Source of the DNA: Limanda limanda
Lineage: Eukaryota > Chordata > Actinopteri > Pleuronectiformes > Pleuronectidae
Reading direction: 5' to 3'
NCBI RefSeq assembly: GCF_963576545.1
Contig: NW_026870560.1
Coordinates: 126,501 to 190,500, forward strand
Length of the DNA: 64,000 nucleotides
The first letter of the stretch is position 1; the number at the start of each line of letters is the position of its first letter. The notes under the pieces are model-generated. The model was not told where the DNA came from. It ran no database searches and saw only the letters and a program-made list of their open reading frames with translations. The position numbers and the translations under genes were made by a program. Below are positions 20,911-34,217 of the stretch, piece by piece.

Positions 20911-21705
20911 GTGGGGGTAGAGCCTACTTGCAAGTCTCTCCGACCTTCACAAAAAACGTTATTCAAGAATATCTCTTTCTCCTATGTGCTTTCATCCCTA
21001 ACCCTAACCCTAACCCTTCCGAAAGTCGGAGAAGCTCAAGGATGGTACCGATCGATGCGCGTTACCCCATTTAGTGGGGGTAGAGCCTACTTGCAAGTCT
21101 CTCCGACCTTCACAAAAAAAGTTATTCAAGAATATCTCTTTCTCCTATGTGCTTTCATCCCTAACCCTAACCCTTCCGAAAGTCGGAGAAGCTCAAGGAT
21201 GGTACCGATCGATGCGCGCTACCCCATTTAGTGGGGGTAGAGCCTACTTGCAAGTCTCTCCGACCTTCACAAAAAAAGTTATTCAAGAATATCTCCTCAG
21301 ATTTGGGGGAATTTCGTCGGTCGACCTCTTCCGAAGGTCGTACAAGCTCGGGGATGGTACCAATCGATCCGCAGGACCCAAATTAGTCCAGATGCAACCA
21401 CTTTCCAAGTCTCTCCGACCTTCACAAAAAAGGTTATTCAAGAATATCTCTTTCTCCTATGTGCTTTCATCCCTAACCCTAACCCTTCCGAAAGTCGGAG
21501 AAGCTCAAGGATGGTACCGATCGATGCGCGCTACCCCATTTAGTGGGGGTAGAGCCTACTTGCAAGTCTCTCCGACCTTCACCAAAAAAGTTATTCAAGA
21601 ATATCTCTTTCTCCTATGTGCTTTCATCCCTAACCCTAACCCTAACCCTTCCGAAAGTCGGAGAAGCTCAAGGATGGTACCGATCGATGCGCGCTACCCC
21701 ATTTA
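20911..21705 (+). repeat. 795-bp five-monomer cassette, copy 6
   Basis: This is the last cassette in the window, with all four diagnostic variants (AAAAAACGTT near 20951, GCGCGTTACC near 21059, AAAAAAGGTT near 21426, CACCAAAAAAG near 21581). No cassette is found from here to the right edge. Confidence 0.9.
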
Positions 21706-23637
21706 GTGGGGGTAGAGCCTACTTGCAAGTCTCTCCGACCTTCACAAAAAAAGTTATTCAAGAATATCTCTTTCTCCTATGTGCTTTCATCCCTAACCCT
21801 AACCCTAACCCTTCCGAAAGTCGGAGAAGCTCAAGGATGGTACCGATCGATGCGCGCAACCCCATTTAGTGGGGGTAGAGCCTACTTGCAAGTCTCTCCG
21901 ACCTTCACAAAAAAAGTTATTCAAGAATATCTCCTCAGATTTGGGGGAATTTCGTCGGTCGACCTCTTCCGAAGGTCGTACAAGCTCGGGGATGGTACCA
22001 ATCGATCCGCAGCACCCAAATTAGTCCAGATGCAACCACTTTCCAAGTCTCTCCGACCTTCACAAAAAAAGTTATTCAAGAATATCTCTTTCTCCTATGT
22101 GCTTTCATCCCTAACCCTAACCCTAACCCTTCCGAAAGTCGGAGAAGCTCAAGGATGGTACCGATCGATGCGCGCTACCCCATTTAGTGGGGGTAGAGCC
22201 TACTTGCAAGTCTCTCCGACCTTCACAAAAAAAGTTATTCAAGAATATCTCTTTCTCCTATGTGCTTTCATCCCTAACCCTAACCCTAACCCTTCCGAAA
22301 GTCGGAGAAGCTCAAGGATGGTACCGATCGATGCGCGCTACCCCATTTAGTGGGGGTAGAGCCTACTTGCAAGTCTCTCCGACCTTCACAAAAAAAGTTA
22401 TTCAAGAATATCTCCTCAGATTTGGGGGAATTTCGTCGGTCGACCTCTTCCGAAGGTCGTACAAGCTCGGGGATGGTACCAATCGATCCGCAGGACCCAA
22501 ATTAGTCCAGATGCAACCACTTTCCAAGTCTCTCCGACCTTCACAAAAAAAGTTATTCAAGAATATCTCTTTCTCCTATGTGCTTTCATCCCTAACCCTA
22601 ACCCTAACCCTTCCGAAAGTCGGAGAAGCTCAAGGATGGTACCGATCGATGCGCGCTACCCCATTTAGTGGGGGTAGAGCCTACTTGCAAGTCTCTCCGA
22701 CCTTCACAAAAAAAGTTATTCAAGAATATCTCTTTCTCCTATGTGCTTTCATCCCTAACCCTTACCCTAACCCTTCCGAAAGTCGGAGAAGCTCAAGGAT
22801 GGTACCGATCGATGCGCGCTACCCCATTTAGTGGGGGTAGAGCCTACTTGCAAGTCTCTCCGACCTTCACAAAAAAAGTTATTCAAGAATATCTCTTTCT
22901 CCTATGTGCTTTCATCCCTAACCCTAACCCTAACCCTTCCGAAAGTCGGAGAAGCTCAAGGATGGTACCGATCGATGCGCGCTACCCCATTTAGTGGGGG
23001 TAGAGCCTACTTGCAAGTCTCTCCGACCTTCACAAAAAAAGTTATTCAAGAATATCTCTTTCTCCTATGTGCTTTCATCCCTAACCCTAACCCTAACCCT
23101 TCCAAAAGTCGGAGAAGCTCAATGATGGTACCGATCGATGCGCGCTACCCCATTTAGTGGGGGTAGAGCCTACTTGCAAGTCTCTCCGACCTTCACAAAA
23201 AAAGTTATTCAAGAATATCTCTTTCTCCTATGTGCTTTCATCCCTAACCCTAACCCTAACCCTTCCGAAAGTCGGAGAAGCTCAAGGATGGTACCGATCG
23301 ATGCGCGCTACCCCATTTAGTGGGGGTAGAGCCTACTTGCAAGTCTCTCCGACCTTCACAAAAAAAGTTATTCAAGAATATCTCCTCAGATTTGGGGGAA
23401 TTTCGTCGGTCGACCTCTTCCGAAGGTCGTACAAGCTCGGGGATGGTACCAATCGATCTGCAGGACCCAAATTAGTCCAGATGCAACCACTTTCCAAGTC
23501 TCTCCGACCTTCACAAAAAAAGTTATTCAAGAATATCTCTTTCTCCTATGTGCTTTCATCCCTAACCCTAACCCTAACCCTTCCGAAAGTCGGAGAAGCT
23601 CAAGGATGGTACCGATCGATGCGCGCTACCCCATTTA
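21706..23637 (+). repeat. Mixed A/B segment
   Basis: The order is A 21706, B 21869 (GCAGCACCC), A-prime 22024, A 22187, B 22350, A-prime 22505, A 22668 (CCCTTACCC in the telomeric tract), A 22831, A 22994 (TTCCAAAAG, CTCAATGATGG), A 23157, B 23320 (GATCTGCAGG), A-prime 23475. Confidence 0.85.
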
Positions 23638-26600
23638 GTGGGGGTAGAGCCTACTTGCAAGTCTCTCCGACCTTCACAAAAAAAGTTATTCAAGAATATC
23701 TCTTTCTCCTATGTGCTTTCATCCCTAACCCTAACCCTAACCCTTCCGAAAGTCGGAGAAGCTCAAGGATGGTACCGATCGATGCGCGCTACTCCATTTA
23801 GTGGGGGTAGAGCCTACTTGCAAGTCTCTCCGACCTTCACAAAAAAAGTTATTCAAGAATATCTCTTTCTCCTATGTGCTTTCATCCCTAACCCTAACCC
23901 TAACCCTTCCGAAAGTCGGAGAAGCTCAAAGATGGTACCGATCGATGCGCGCTACCCCATTTAGTGGGGGTAGAGCCTACTTGCAAGTCTCTCCGACCTT
24001 CACAAAAAAAGTTATTCAAGAATATCTCTTTCTCCTATGTGCTTTCATCCCTAACCCTAACCCTAACCCTTCCAAAAGTCGGAGAAGCTCAAGGATGGTA
24101 CCGATCGATGCGCGCTACCCCATTTAGTGGGGGTAGAGCCTACTTGCAAGTCTCTCCGACCTTCACAAAAAAAGTTATTCAAGAATATCTCCTCAGATTT
24201 GGGGGAATTTCGTCGGTCGACCTCTTCCGAAGGTCGTACAAGCTCGGGGATGGTACCAATCGATCCGCAGCACCCAAATTAGTCCAGATGCAACCACTTT
24301 CCAAGTCTCTCCGACCTTCACAAAAAAAGTTATTCAAGAATATCTCTTTCTCCTATGTGCTTTCATCCCTAACCCTAACCCTAACCCTTCCGAAAGTCGG
24401 AGAAGCTCAAGGATGGTACCGATCGATGCGCGCTACCCCATTTAGTGGGGGTAGAGCCTACTTGCAAGTCTCTCCGACCTTCACAAAAAAAGTTATTCAA
24501 GAATATCTCTTTCTCCTATGTGCTTTCATCCCTAACCCTAACCCTAACCCTTCCGAAAGTCGGAGAAGCTCAAGGATGGTACCGATCGATGCGCGTTACC
24601 CCATTTAGTGGGGGTAGAGCCTACTTGCAAGTCTCTCCGACCTTCACAAAAAAAGTTATTCAAGAATATCTCCTCAGATTTGGGGGAATTTCGTCGGTCG
24701 ACCTCTTCCGAAGGTCGTACAAGCTCGGGGATGGTACCAATCGATCCGCAGGACCCAAATTAGTCCAGATGCAACCACTTTCCAAGTCTCTCCGACCTTC
24801 ACAAAAAAAGTTATTCAAGAATATCTCTTTCTCCTATGTGCTTTCATCCCTAACCCTAACCCTAACCCTTCCGAAAGTCGGAGAAGCTCAAGGATGGTAC
24901 CGATCGATGCGCGCTACCCCATTTAGTGGGGGTAGAGCCTACTTGCAAGTCTCTCCGACCTTCACAAAAAAAGTTATTCAAGAATATCTCTTTCTCCTAT
25001 GTGCTTTCATCCCTAACCCTAACCCTAACCCTTCCGAAAGTCGGAGAAGCTCAAGGATGGTACCGATCGATGAGCGCTACCCCATTTAGTGGGGGTAGAG
25101 CCTACTTGCAAGTCTCTCCGACCTTCACAAAAAAAGTTATTCAAGAATATCTCTTTCTCCTATGTGCTTTCATCCCTAACCCTAACCCTAACCCTTCCGA
25201 AAGTCGGAGAAGCTCAAGGATGGTACCGATCGATGCGCGCTACCCCATTTAGTGGGGGTAGAGCCTACTTGCAAGTCTCTCCGACCTTCACAAAAAAAGT
25301 TATTCAAGAATATCTCTTTCTCCTATGTGCTTTCATCCCTAACCCTAACCCTAACCCTTCCAAAAGTCGGAGAAGCTCAAGGATGGTACCGATCGATGCG
25401 CGCTACCCCATTTAGTGGGGGTAGAGCCTACTTGCAAGTCTCTCCGACCTTCACAAAAAAAGTTATTCAAGAATATCTCTTTCTCCTATGTGCTTTCATC
25501 CCTAACCCTAACCCTAACCCTTCCGAAAGTCGGAGAAGCTCAAGGATGGTACCGATCGATGCGCGCTACCCCATTTAGTGGGGGTAGAGCCTACTTGCAA
25601 GTCTCTCCGACCTTCACAAAAAAAGTTATTCAAGAATATCTCCTCAGATTTGGGGGAATTTCGTCGGTCGACCTCTTCCGAAGGTCGTACAAGCTCGGGG
25701 ATGGTACCAATCGATCTGCAGGACCCAAATTAGTCCAGATGCAACCACTTTCCAAGTCTCTCCGACCTTCACAAAAAAAGTTATTCAAGAATATCTCTTT
25801 CTCCTATGTGCTTTCATCCCTAACCCTAACCCTTCCGAAAGTCGGAGAAGCTCAAGGATGGTACCGATCGATGCGCGCTACCCCATTTAGTGGGGGTAGA
25901 GCCTACTTGCAAGTCTCTCCGACCTTCACAAAAAAAGTTATTCAAGAATATCTCTTTCTCCTATGTGCTTTCATCCCTAACCCTAACCCTAACCCTTCCG
26001 AAAGTCGGAGAAGCTCAAGGATGGTACCGATCGATGCGCGCTACTCCATTTAGTGGGGGTAGAGCCTACTTGCAAGTCTCTCCGACCTTCACAAAAAAAG
26101 TTATTCAAGAATATCTCTTTCTCCTATGTGCTTTCATCCCTAACCCTAACCCTAACCCTTCCGAAAGTCGGAGAAGCTCAAAGATGGTACCGATCGATGC
26201 GCGCTACCCCATTTAGTGGGGGTAGAGCCTACTTGCAAGTCTCTCCGACCTTCACAAAAAAAGTTATTCAAGAATATCTCTTTCTCCTATGTGCTTTCAT
26301 CCCTAACCCTAACCCTAACCCTTCCAAAAGTCGGAGAAGCTCAAGGATGGTACCGATCGATGCGCGCTACCCCATTTAGTGTGGGTAGAGCCTACTTGCA
26401 AGTCTCTCCGACCTTCACAAAAAAAGTTATTCAAGAATAACTCTTTCTCCTATGTGCTTTCATCCCTAACCCTAACCCTAACCCTTCCGAAAGTCGGAGA
26501 AGCTCAAGGATGGTACCGATCGATGCGCGCTACCTCATTTAGTGGGGGTAGAGCCTACTTGCAAGTCTCTCCAACCTTCACAAAAAAAGTTATTCAAGAA

Positions 26601-26859
26601 TATCTCCTCAGATTTGGGGGAATTTCGTCGGTCGACCTCTTTCGAAGGTCGTACAAGCTCGGGGATGGTACCAATCGATCCGCAGGACCCAAATTAGTCC
26701 AGATGCAACCACTTTCCAAGTCTCTCCGACCTTCACAAAAAAAGTTATTCAAGAATATCTCTTTCTCCTATGTGCTTTCATCCCTAACCCTAACCCTAAC
26801 CCTTCCGAAAGTCGGAGAAGCTCAAGGATGGTACCGATCGATGCGCGCTACCCCATTTA
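23638..26859 (+). repeat. Mixed segment with two further copies of the two-monomer marker
   Basis: The order is A 23638 and A 23801 (marker), A 23964 (TTCCAAAAG), B 24127 (GCAGCACCC), A-prime 24282, A 24445, B 24608, A-prime 24763, A 24926 (GATGAGCGC), A 25089, A 25252 (TTCCAAAAG), A 25415, B 25578, A-prime157 25733, A 25890 and A 26053 (marker), A 26216 (TTCCAAAAG), A 26379 (head GTGTGGGTAG, GAATAACTC), B 26542, A-prime 26697. Confidence 0.85.
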
Positions 26860-29800
26860 GTGGGGGTAGAGCCTACTTGCAAGTCTCTCCGACCTTCACA
26901 AAAAAAGTTATTCAAGAATATCTCTTTCTCCTATGTGCTTTCATCCCTAACCCTAACCCTAACCCTTCCGAAAGTCGGAGAAGCTCAAGGATGGTACCGA
27001 TCGATGCGCGCTACTCCATTTAGTGGGGGTAGAGCCTACTTGCAAGTCTCTCCGACCTTCACAAAAAAAGTTATTCAAGAATATCTCTTTCTCCTATGTG
27101 CTTTCATCCCTAACCCTAACCCTAACCCTTCCGAAAGTCGGAGAAGCTCAAGGATGGTACCGATCGATGCGCGCTACCCCATTTAGTGGGGGTAGAGCCT
27201 ACTTGCAAGTCTCTCCGACCTTCACAAAAAAAGTTATTCAAGAATATCTCCTCAGATTTGGGGGAATTTCGTCGGTCGACCTCTTCCGAAGGTCGTACAA
27301 GCTCGGGGATGGTACCAATCGATTTGCAGGACCCAAATTAGTCCAGATGCAACCACTTTCCAAGTCTCTCCGACCTTCACAAAAAAAGTTATTCAAGAAT
27401 ATCTCTTTCTCCTATGTGCTTTCATCCCTAACCCTAACCCTAACCCTTCCGAAAGTCGGAGAAGCTCAAGGATGGTACCGATCGATGCGCGCTACCCCAT
27501 TTAGTGGGGGTAGAGCCTACTTGCAAGTCTCTCCGACCTTCACAAAAAAAGTTATTCAAGAATATCTCTTTCTCCTATGTGCTTTCATCCCTAACCCTAA
27601 CCCTAACCCTTCCGAAAGTCGGAGAAGCTCAAGGATGGTACCGATCGATGCGCGCTACCCCATTTAGTGGGGGTAGAGCCTACTTGCAAGTCTCTCCGAC
27701 CTTCACAAAAAAAGTTATTCAAGAATATCTCTTTCTCCTATGTGCTTTCATCCCTAACCCTAACCCTAACCCTTCCGAAAGTCGGAGAAGCTCAAGGATG
27801 GTACCGATCGATGCGCGCTACCCCATTTAGTGGGGGTAGAGCCTACTTGCAAGTCTCTCCGACCTTCACAAAAAAAGTTATTCAAGAATATCTCTTTCTC
27901 CTATGTGCTTTCATCCCTAACCCTAACCCTAACCCTTCCGAAAGTCGGAGAAGCTCAAGGATGGTACCGATCGATGTGCGCAACCCCATTTAGTGGGGGT
28001 AGAGCCTACTTGCAAGTCTCTCCGACCTTCACAAAAAAAGTAATTCAAGAATATCTCCTCAGATTTGGGGGAATTTCGTCGGTCGACCTCTTCCGAAGGT
28101 CGTACAAGCTCGGGGATGGTACCAATCGATCCGCAGGACCAAAATTAGTCCAGATGCAACCACTTTCCAAGTCTCTCCGACCTTCACAAAAAAAGTTATT
28201 CAAGAATATCTCTTTCTCCTATGTGCTTTCATCCCTAACCCTTCCGAAAGTCGGAGAAGCTCAAGGATGGTACCGATCGATGCGCGCTACCCCATTTAGT
28301 GGGGGTAGAGCCTACTTGCAAGTCTCTCCGACCTTCACGAAAAAAGTTATTCAAGAATATCTCTTTCTCCTATGTGCTTTCATCCCTAACCCTAACCCTA
28401 ACCCTTCCGAAAGTCGGAGAAGCTCAAGGATGGTACCGATCGATGCGCGCTACCCCATTTAGTGGGGGTAGAGCCTACTTGCAAGTCTCTCCGACCTTCA
28501 CAAAAAAAGTTATTCAAGAATATCTCTTTCTCCTATGTGCTTTCATCCCTAACCCTAACCCTAACCCTTCCGAAAGTCGGAGAAGCTCAAGGATGGTACC
28601 GATCGATGCGCGCTACCCCATTTAGTGGGGGTAGAGCCTACTTGCAAGTCTCTCCGACCTTCACAAAAAAAGTTATTCAAGAATATCTCTTTCTCCTATG
28701 TGCTTTCATCCCTAACCCTAACCCTAACCCTTCCAAAAGTCGGAGAAGCTCAAGGATGGTACCGATCGATGCGCGCTACCCCATTTAGTGGGGGTAGAGC
28801 CTACTTGCAAGTCTCTCCGACCTTCACAAAAAAAGTTATTCAAGAATATCTCTTTCTCCTATGTGCTTTCATCCCTAACCCTTCCGAAAGTCGGAGAAGC
28901 TCAAGGATGGTACCGATCGATGCGCGCTACCCCATTTAGTGGGGGTAGAGCCTACTTGCAAGTCTCTCCGACCTTCACAAAAAAAGTTATTCAAGAATAT
29001 CTCTTTCTCCTATGTGCTTTCATCCCTAACCCTAACCCTAACCCTTCCGAAAGTCGGAGAAGCTCAAGGATGGTACCGATCGATGTGTGCAACCCAATTT
29101 AGTGGGGGTAGAGCCTACTTGCAAGTCTCTCCGACCTTCACAAAAAAAGTAATTCAAGAATATCTCCTCAGATTTGGGGGAATTTCGTCGGTCGACCTCT
29201 TCCGAAGGTCGTACAAGCTCGGGGATGGTACCAATCGATCCGCAGGACCCAAATTAGTCCAGATGCAACCACTTTCCAAGTCTCTCCGACCTTCACAAAA
29301 AAAGTTATTCAAGAATATCTCTTTCTCCTATGTGCTTTCATCCCTAACCCTTCCGAAAGTCGGAGAAGCTCAAGGATGGTACCGATCGATGCGCGCTACC
29401 CCATTTAGTGGGGGTAGAGCCTACTTGCAAGTCTCTTCGACCTTCACAAAAAAAGTTATTCAAGAATATCTCTTTCTCCTATGTGCTTTCATCCCTAACC
29501 CTAACCCTAACCCTTCCGAAAGTCGGAGAAGCTCAAGGATGGTACCGATCGATGCGCGCTACCCCATTTAGTGGGGGTAGAGCCTACTTGCAAGTCTCTC
29601 CGACCTTCACAAAAAAAGTTATTCAAGAATATCTCTTTCTCCTATGTGCTTTCATCCCTAACCCTAACCCTAACCCTTCCGAAAGTCGGAGAAGCTCAAG
29701 GATGGTACCGATCGATGCGCGCTACCCCATTTAGTGGGGGTAGAGCCTACTTGCAAGTCTCTCCGACCTTCACAAAAAAAGTTATTCAAGAATATCTCTT

Positions 29801-30373
29801 TCTCCTATGTGCTTTCATCCCTAACCCTAACCCTAACCCTTCCAAAAGTCGGAGAAGCTCAAGGATGGTACCGATCGATGCGCGCTACCCCATTTAGTGG
29901 GGGTAGAGCCTACTTGCAAGTCTCTCCGACCTTCACAAAAAAAGTTATTCAAGAATATCTCTTTCTCCTATGTGCTTTCATCCCTAACCCTTCCGAAAGT
30001 CGGAGAAGCTCAAGGATGGTACCGATCGATGCGCGCTACCCCATTTAGTGGGGGTAGAGCCTACTTGCAAGTCTCTCCGACCTTCACAAAAAAAGTTATT
30101 CAAGAATATCTCTTTCTCCTATGTGCTTTCATCCCTAACCCTAACCCTAACCCTTCCGAAAGTCGGAGAAGCTCAAGGATGGTACCGATCGATGCGCGCT
30201 ACCCCATTTAGTGGGGGTAGAGCCTACTTGCAAGTCTCTCCGACCTTCACAAAAAAAGTTATTCAAGAATATCTCTTTCTCCTATGTGCTTTCATCCCTA
30301 ACCCTAACCCTAACCCTTCCGAAAGTCGGAGAAGCTCAAGGATGGTACCGATCGATGCGCGTTACCCCATTTA
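26860..30373 (+). repeat. 3.5-kb block, duplicated at 35824-39325
   Basis: The order is A, A, B 27186 (GATTTGCAGG), A-prime, A, A, A (ends GATGTGCGCAACC), B 27993, A-prime151, A (CACGAAAAAAG), A, A, A151, A (ends GATGTGTGCAACC), B 29102, A-prime151, A, A, A, A151, A, A. The counterpart lies 8,964 bp downstream at the left end and 8,952 bp at the right end, the difference being two hexamers. Shared private variants include CACGAAAAAAG (28337 and 37295) and the TACTCC seam (27014 and 35977). Confidence 0.85.
27830..30047 (+). repeat. Tandem 1,109-bp units rich in 151-bp monomers
   Basis: Two units, 27830-28938 and 28939-30047, each run A, B, A-prime151, A, A, A (TTCCAAAAG), A151. In the downstream duplicate the corresponding units start at 36788 and 37891, 1,103 bp apart, because one A has two hexamers rather than three. 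Confidence 0.85.
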
Positions 30374-33300
30374 GTGGGGGTAGAGCCTACTTGCAAGTCT
30401 CTCCAACCTTCACAAAAAAAGTTATTCAAGAATATCTCCTCAGATTTGGGGGAATTTCGTCGGTCGACCTCTTCCGAAGGTCGTACAAGCTCGGGGATGG
30501 TACCAATCGATCCGCAGGACCCAAATTAGTCCAGATGCAACCACTTTCCAAGTCTCTCCGACCTTCACAAAAAAAGTTATTCAAGAATATCTCTTTCTCC
30601 TATGTGCTTTCATCCCTAACCCTAACCCTAACCCTTCCGAAAGTCGGAGAAGCTCAAGGATGGTACCGATCGATGCGCGCTACCCCATTTAGTGGGGGTA
30701 GAGCCTACTTGCAAGTCTCTCCGACCTTCACAAAAAAAGTTATTCAAGAATATCTCTTTCTCCTATGTGCTTTCATCCCTAACCCTAACCCTAACCCTTC
30801 CGAAAGTCGGAGAAGCTCAAGGATGGTACCGATCGATGCGTGCTACCCCATTTAGTGGGGGTAGAGCCTACTTGCAAGTCTCTTCGACCTTCACAAAAAA
30901 AGTTATTCAAGAATATCTCTTTCTCCTATGTGCTTTCATCCCTAACCCTAACCCTAACCCTTCCGAAAGTCGGAGAAGCTCAAGGATGGTACCGATCGAT
31001 GCGCGCTACCCCATTTAGTGGGGGTAGAGCCTACTTGCAAGTCTCTCCAACCTTCACAAAAAAAGTTATTCAAGAATATCTCTTTCTCCTATGTGCTTTC
31101 ATCCCTAACCCTAACCCTAACCCTTCCGAAAGTCGGAGAAGCTCAAGGATGGTACCGATCGATGCGCGCTACCCCATTTAGTGGGGGTAGAGCCTACTTG
31201 CAAGTCTCTCCGACCTTCACAAAAAAAGTTATTCAAGAATATCTCTTTCTCCTATGTGCTTTCATCCCTAACCCTAACCCTAACCCTTCCGAAAGTCGGA
31301 GAAGCTCAAGGATGGTACCGATCGATGCGCGCAACCCCATTTAGTGGGGGTAGAGCCTACTTGCAAGTCTCTCCGACCTTCACAAAAAAAGTTATTCAAG
31401 AATATCTCTTTCTCCTATGTGCTTTCATCCCTAACCCTAACCCTTCCGAAAGTCGGAGAAGCTCAAGGATGGTACCGATCGATGCGCGCTACCCCATTTA
31501 GTGGGGGTAGAGCCTACTTGCAAGTCTCTCCGACCTTTACAAAAAAAGTTATTCAAGAATATCTCCTCAGATTTGGGGGAATTTCGTCGGTCGACCTCTT
31601 CCGAAGGTCGTACAAGCTCGGGGATGGTACCAATCGATCCGCAGGACCCAAATTAGTCCAGATGCAACCACTTTCCAAGTCTCTCCGACCTTCACAAAAA
31701 AAGTTATTCAAGAATATCTCTTTCTCCTATGTGCTTTCATCCCTAACCCTTCCGAAAGTCGGAGAAGCTCAAGGATGGTACCGATCGATGTGCGCTACCC
31801 CATTTAGTGGGGGTAGAGCCTACTTGCAAGTCTCTCCGACCTTCACAAAAAAAGTTATTCAAGAATATCTCTTTCTCCTATGTGCTTTCATCCCTAACCC
31901 TAACCCTAACCCTTCCGAAAGTCGGAGAAGCTCAAAGATGGTACCGATCGATGCGCGCTACCCCATTTAGTGGGGGTAGAGCCTACTTGCAAGTCTCTCC
32001 GACCTTCACAAAAAAAGTTATTCAAGAATATCTCTTTCTCCTATGTGCTTTCATCCCTAACCCTAACCCTAACCCTTCCGAAAGTCGGAGAAGCTCAAGG
32101 ATGGTACCGATCGATGCGCGCTACCCCATTTAGTGGGGGTAGAGCCTACTTGCAAGTCTCTCCGACCTTCACAAAAAAAGTTATTCAAGAATATCTCTTT
32201 CTCCTATGTGCTTTCATCCCTAACCCTAACCCTAACCCTTCCAAAAGTCGGAGAAGCTCAAGGATGGTACCGATCGATGCGCGCTACCCCATTTAGTGGG
32301 GGTAGAGCCTACTTGCAAGTCTCTCCGACCTTCACAAAAAAAGTTATTCAAGAATATCTCTTTCTCCTATGTGCTTTCATCCCTAACCCTTCCGAAAGTC
32401 GGAGAAGCTCAAGGATGGTACCGATCGATGCGCGCTACCCCATTTAGTGGGGGTAGAGCCTACTTGCAAGTCTCTCCGACCTTCACAAAAAAAGTTATTC
32501 AAGAATATCTCTTTCTCCTATGTGCTTTCATCCCTAACCCTAACCCTAACCCTTCCGAAAGTCGGAGAAGCTCAAGGATGGTACCGATCGATGCGCGCTA
32601 CCCCATTTAGTGGGGGTAGAGCCTACTTGCAAGTCTCTCCGACCTTCACAAAAAAAGTTATTCAAGAATATCTCTTTCTCCTATGTGCTTTCATCCCTAA
32701 CCCTAACCCTAACCCTTCCGAAAGTCGGAGAAGCTCAAGGATGGTACCGATCGATGCGCGCTACCCCATTTAGTGGGGGTAGAGCCTACTTGCAAGTCTC
32801 TCCGACCTTCACAAAAAAAGTTATTCAAGAATATCTCTTTCTCCTATGTGCTTTCATCCCTAACCCTAACCCTAACCCTTCCAAAAGTCGGAGAAGCTCA
32901 AGGATGGTACCGATCGATGCGCGCTACCCCATTTAGTGGGGGTAGAGCCTACTTGCAAGTCTCTCCGACCTTCACAAAAAAAGTTATTCAAGAATATCTC
33001 TTTCTCCTATGTGCTTTCATCCCTAACCCTAACCCTAACCCTTCCGAAAGTCGGAGAAGCTCAAGGATGGTACCGATCGATGCGCGCTACCCCATTTAGT
33101 GGGGGTAGAGCCTACTTGCAAGTCTCTCCGACCTTCACAAAAAAAGTTATTCAAGAATATCTCCTCAGATTTGGGGGAATTTCGTCGGTCGACCTCTTCC
33201 GAAGGTCGTACAAGCTCGGGGATGGTACCAATCGATCCGCAGGACCCAAATTAGTCCAGATGCAACCACTTTCCAAGTCTCTCCGACCTTCACAAAAAAA

Positions 33301-34217
33301 GTTATTCAAGAATATCTCTTTCTCCTATGTGCTTTCATCCCTAACCCTAACCCTTCCAAAAGTCGGAGAAGCTCAAGGATGGTACCGATCGATGCGCGCT
33401 ACCCCATTTAGTGGGGGTAGAGCCTACTTGCAAGTCTCTCCGACCTTCACAAAAAAAGTTATTCAAGAATATCTCTTTCTCCTATGTGCTTTCATCCCTA
33501 ACCCTAACCCTAACCCTTCCGAAAGTCGGAGAAGCTCAAGGATGGTACCGATCGATGCGCGCTACCCCATTTAGTGGGGGTACAGCCTACTTGCAAGTCT
33601 CTCCGACCTTCACAAAAAAAGTTATTCAAGAATATCTCTTTCTCCTATGTGCTTTCATCCCTAACCCTAACCCTAACCCTTCCGAAAGTCGGAGAAGCTC
33701 AAGGATGGTACCGATCGATGCGCGCTACCCCATTTAGTGGGGGTAGAGCCTACTTGCAAGTCTCTCCGACCTTCACAAAAAAAGTTATTCAAGAATATCT
33801 CCTCAGATTTGGGGGAATTTCGTCGGTCGACCTCTTCCGAAGGTCGTACAAGCTCGGGGATGGTACCAATCGATTCGCAGGACCCAAATTAGTCCAGATG
33901 CAACCACTTTCCAAGTCTCTCCGACCTTCACAAAAAAAGTTATTCAAGAATATCTCTTTCTCCTATGTGCTTTCATCCCTAACCCTAACCCTAACCCTTC
34001 CGAAAGTCGGAGAAGCTCAAGGATGGTACCGATCGATGCGCGCTACCCCATTTAGTGGGGGTAGAGCCTACTTGCAAGTCTCTCCGACCTTCACAAAAAA
34101 AGTTATTCAAGAATATCTCTTTCTCCTATGTGCTTTCATCCCTAACCCTAACCCTAACCCTTCCGAAAGTCGGAGAAGCTCAAGGATGGTACCGATCGAT
34201 GCGCGCTACCCCATTTA
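30374..34217 (+). repeat. A-rich mixed segment
   Basis: The order is B 30374, A-prime, A 30692, A 30855 (CTCTTCGACC), A 31018 (CCAACC), A 31181, A157 31344, B 31501 (CCTTTAC), A-prime151 31656, A 31807 (CTCAAAGATGG), A 31970, A 32133 (TTCCAAAAG), A151 32296, A 32447, A 32610, A 32773 (TTCCAAAAG), A 32936, B 33099, A-prime157 33254, A 33411, A 33574 (GGGGTACAGCC), B 33737, A-prime 33892, A 34055. The gap between B 31501 and B 33099 (1,598 bp) is one of the longest. Confidence 0.85.
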
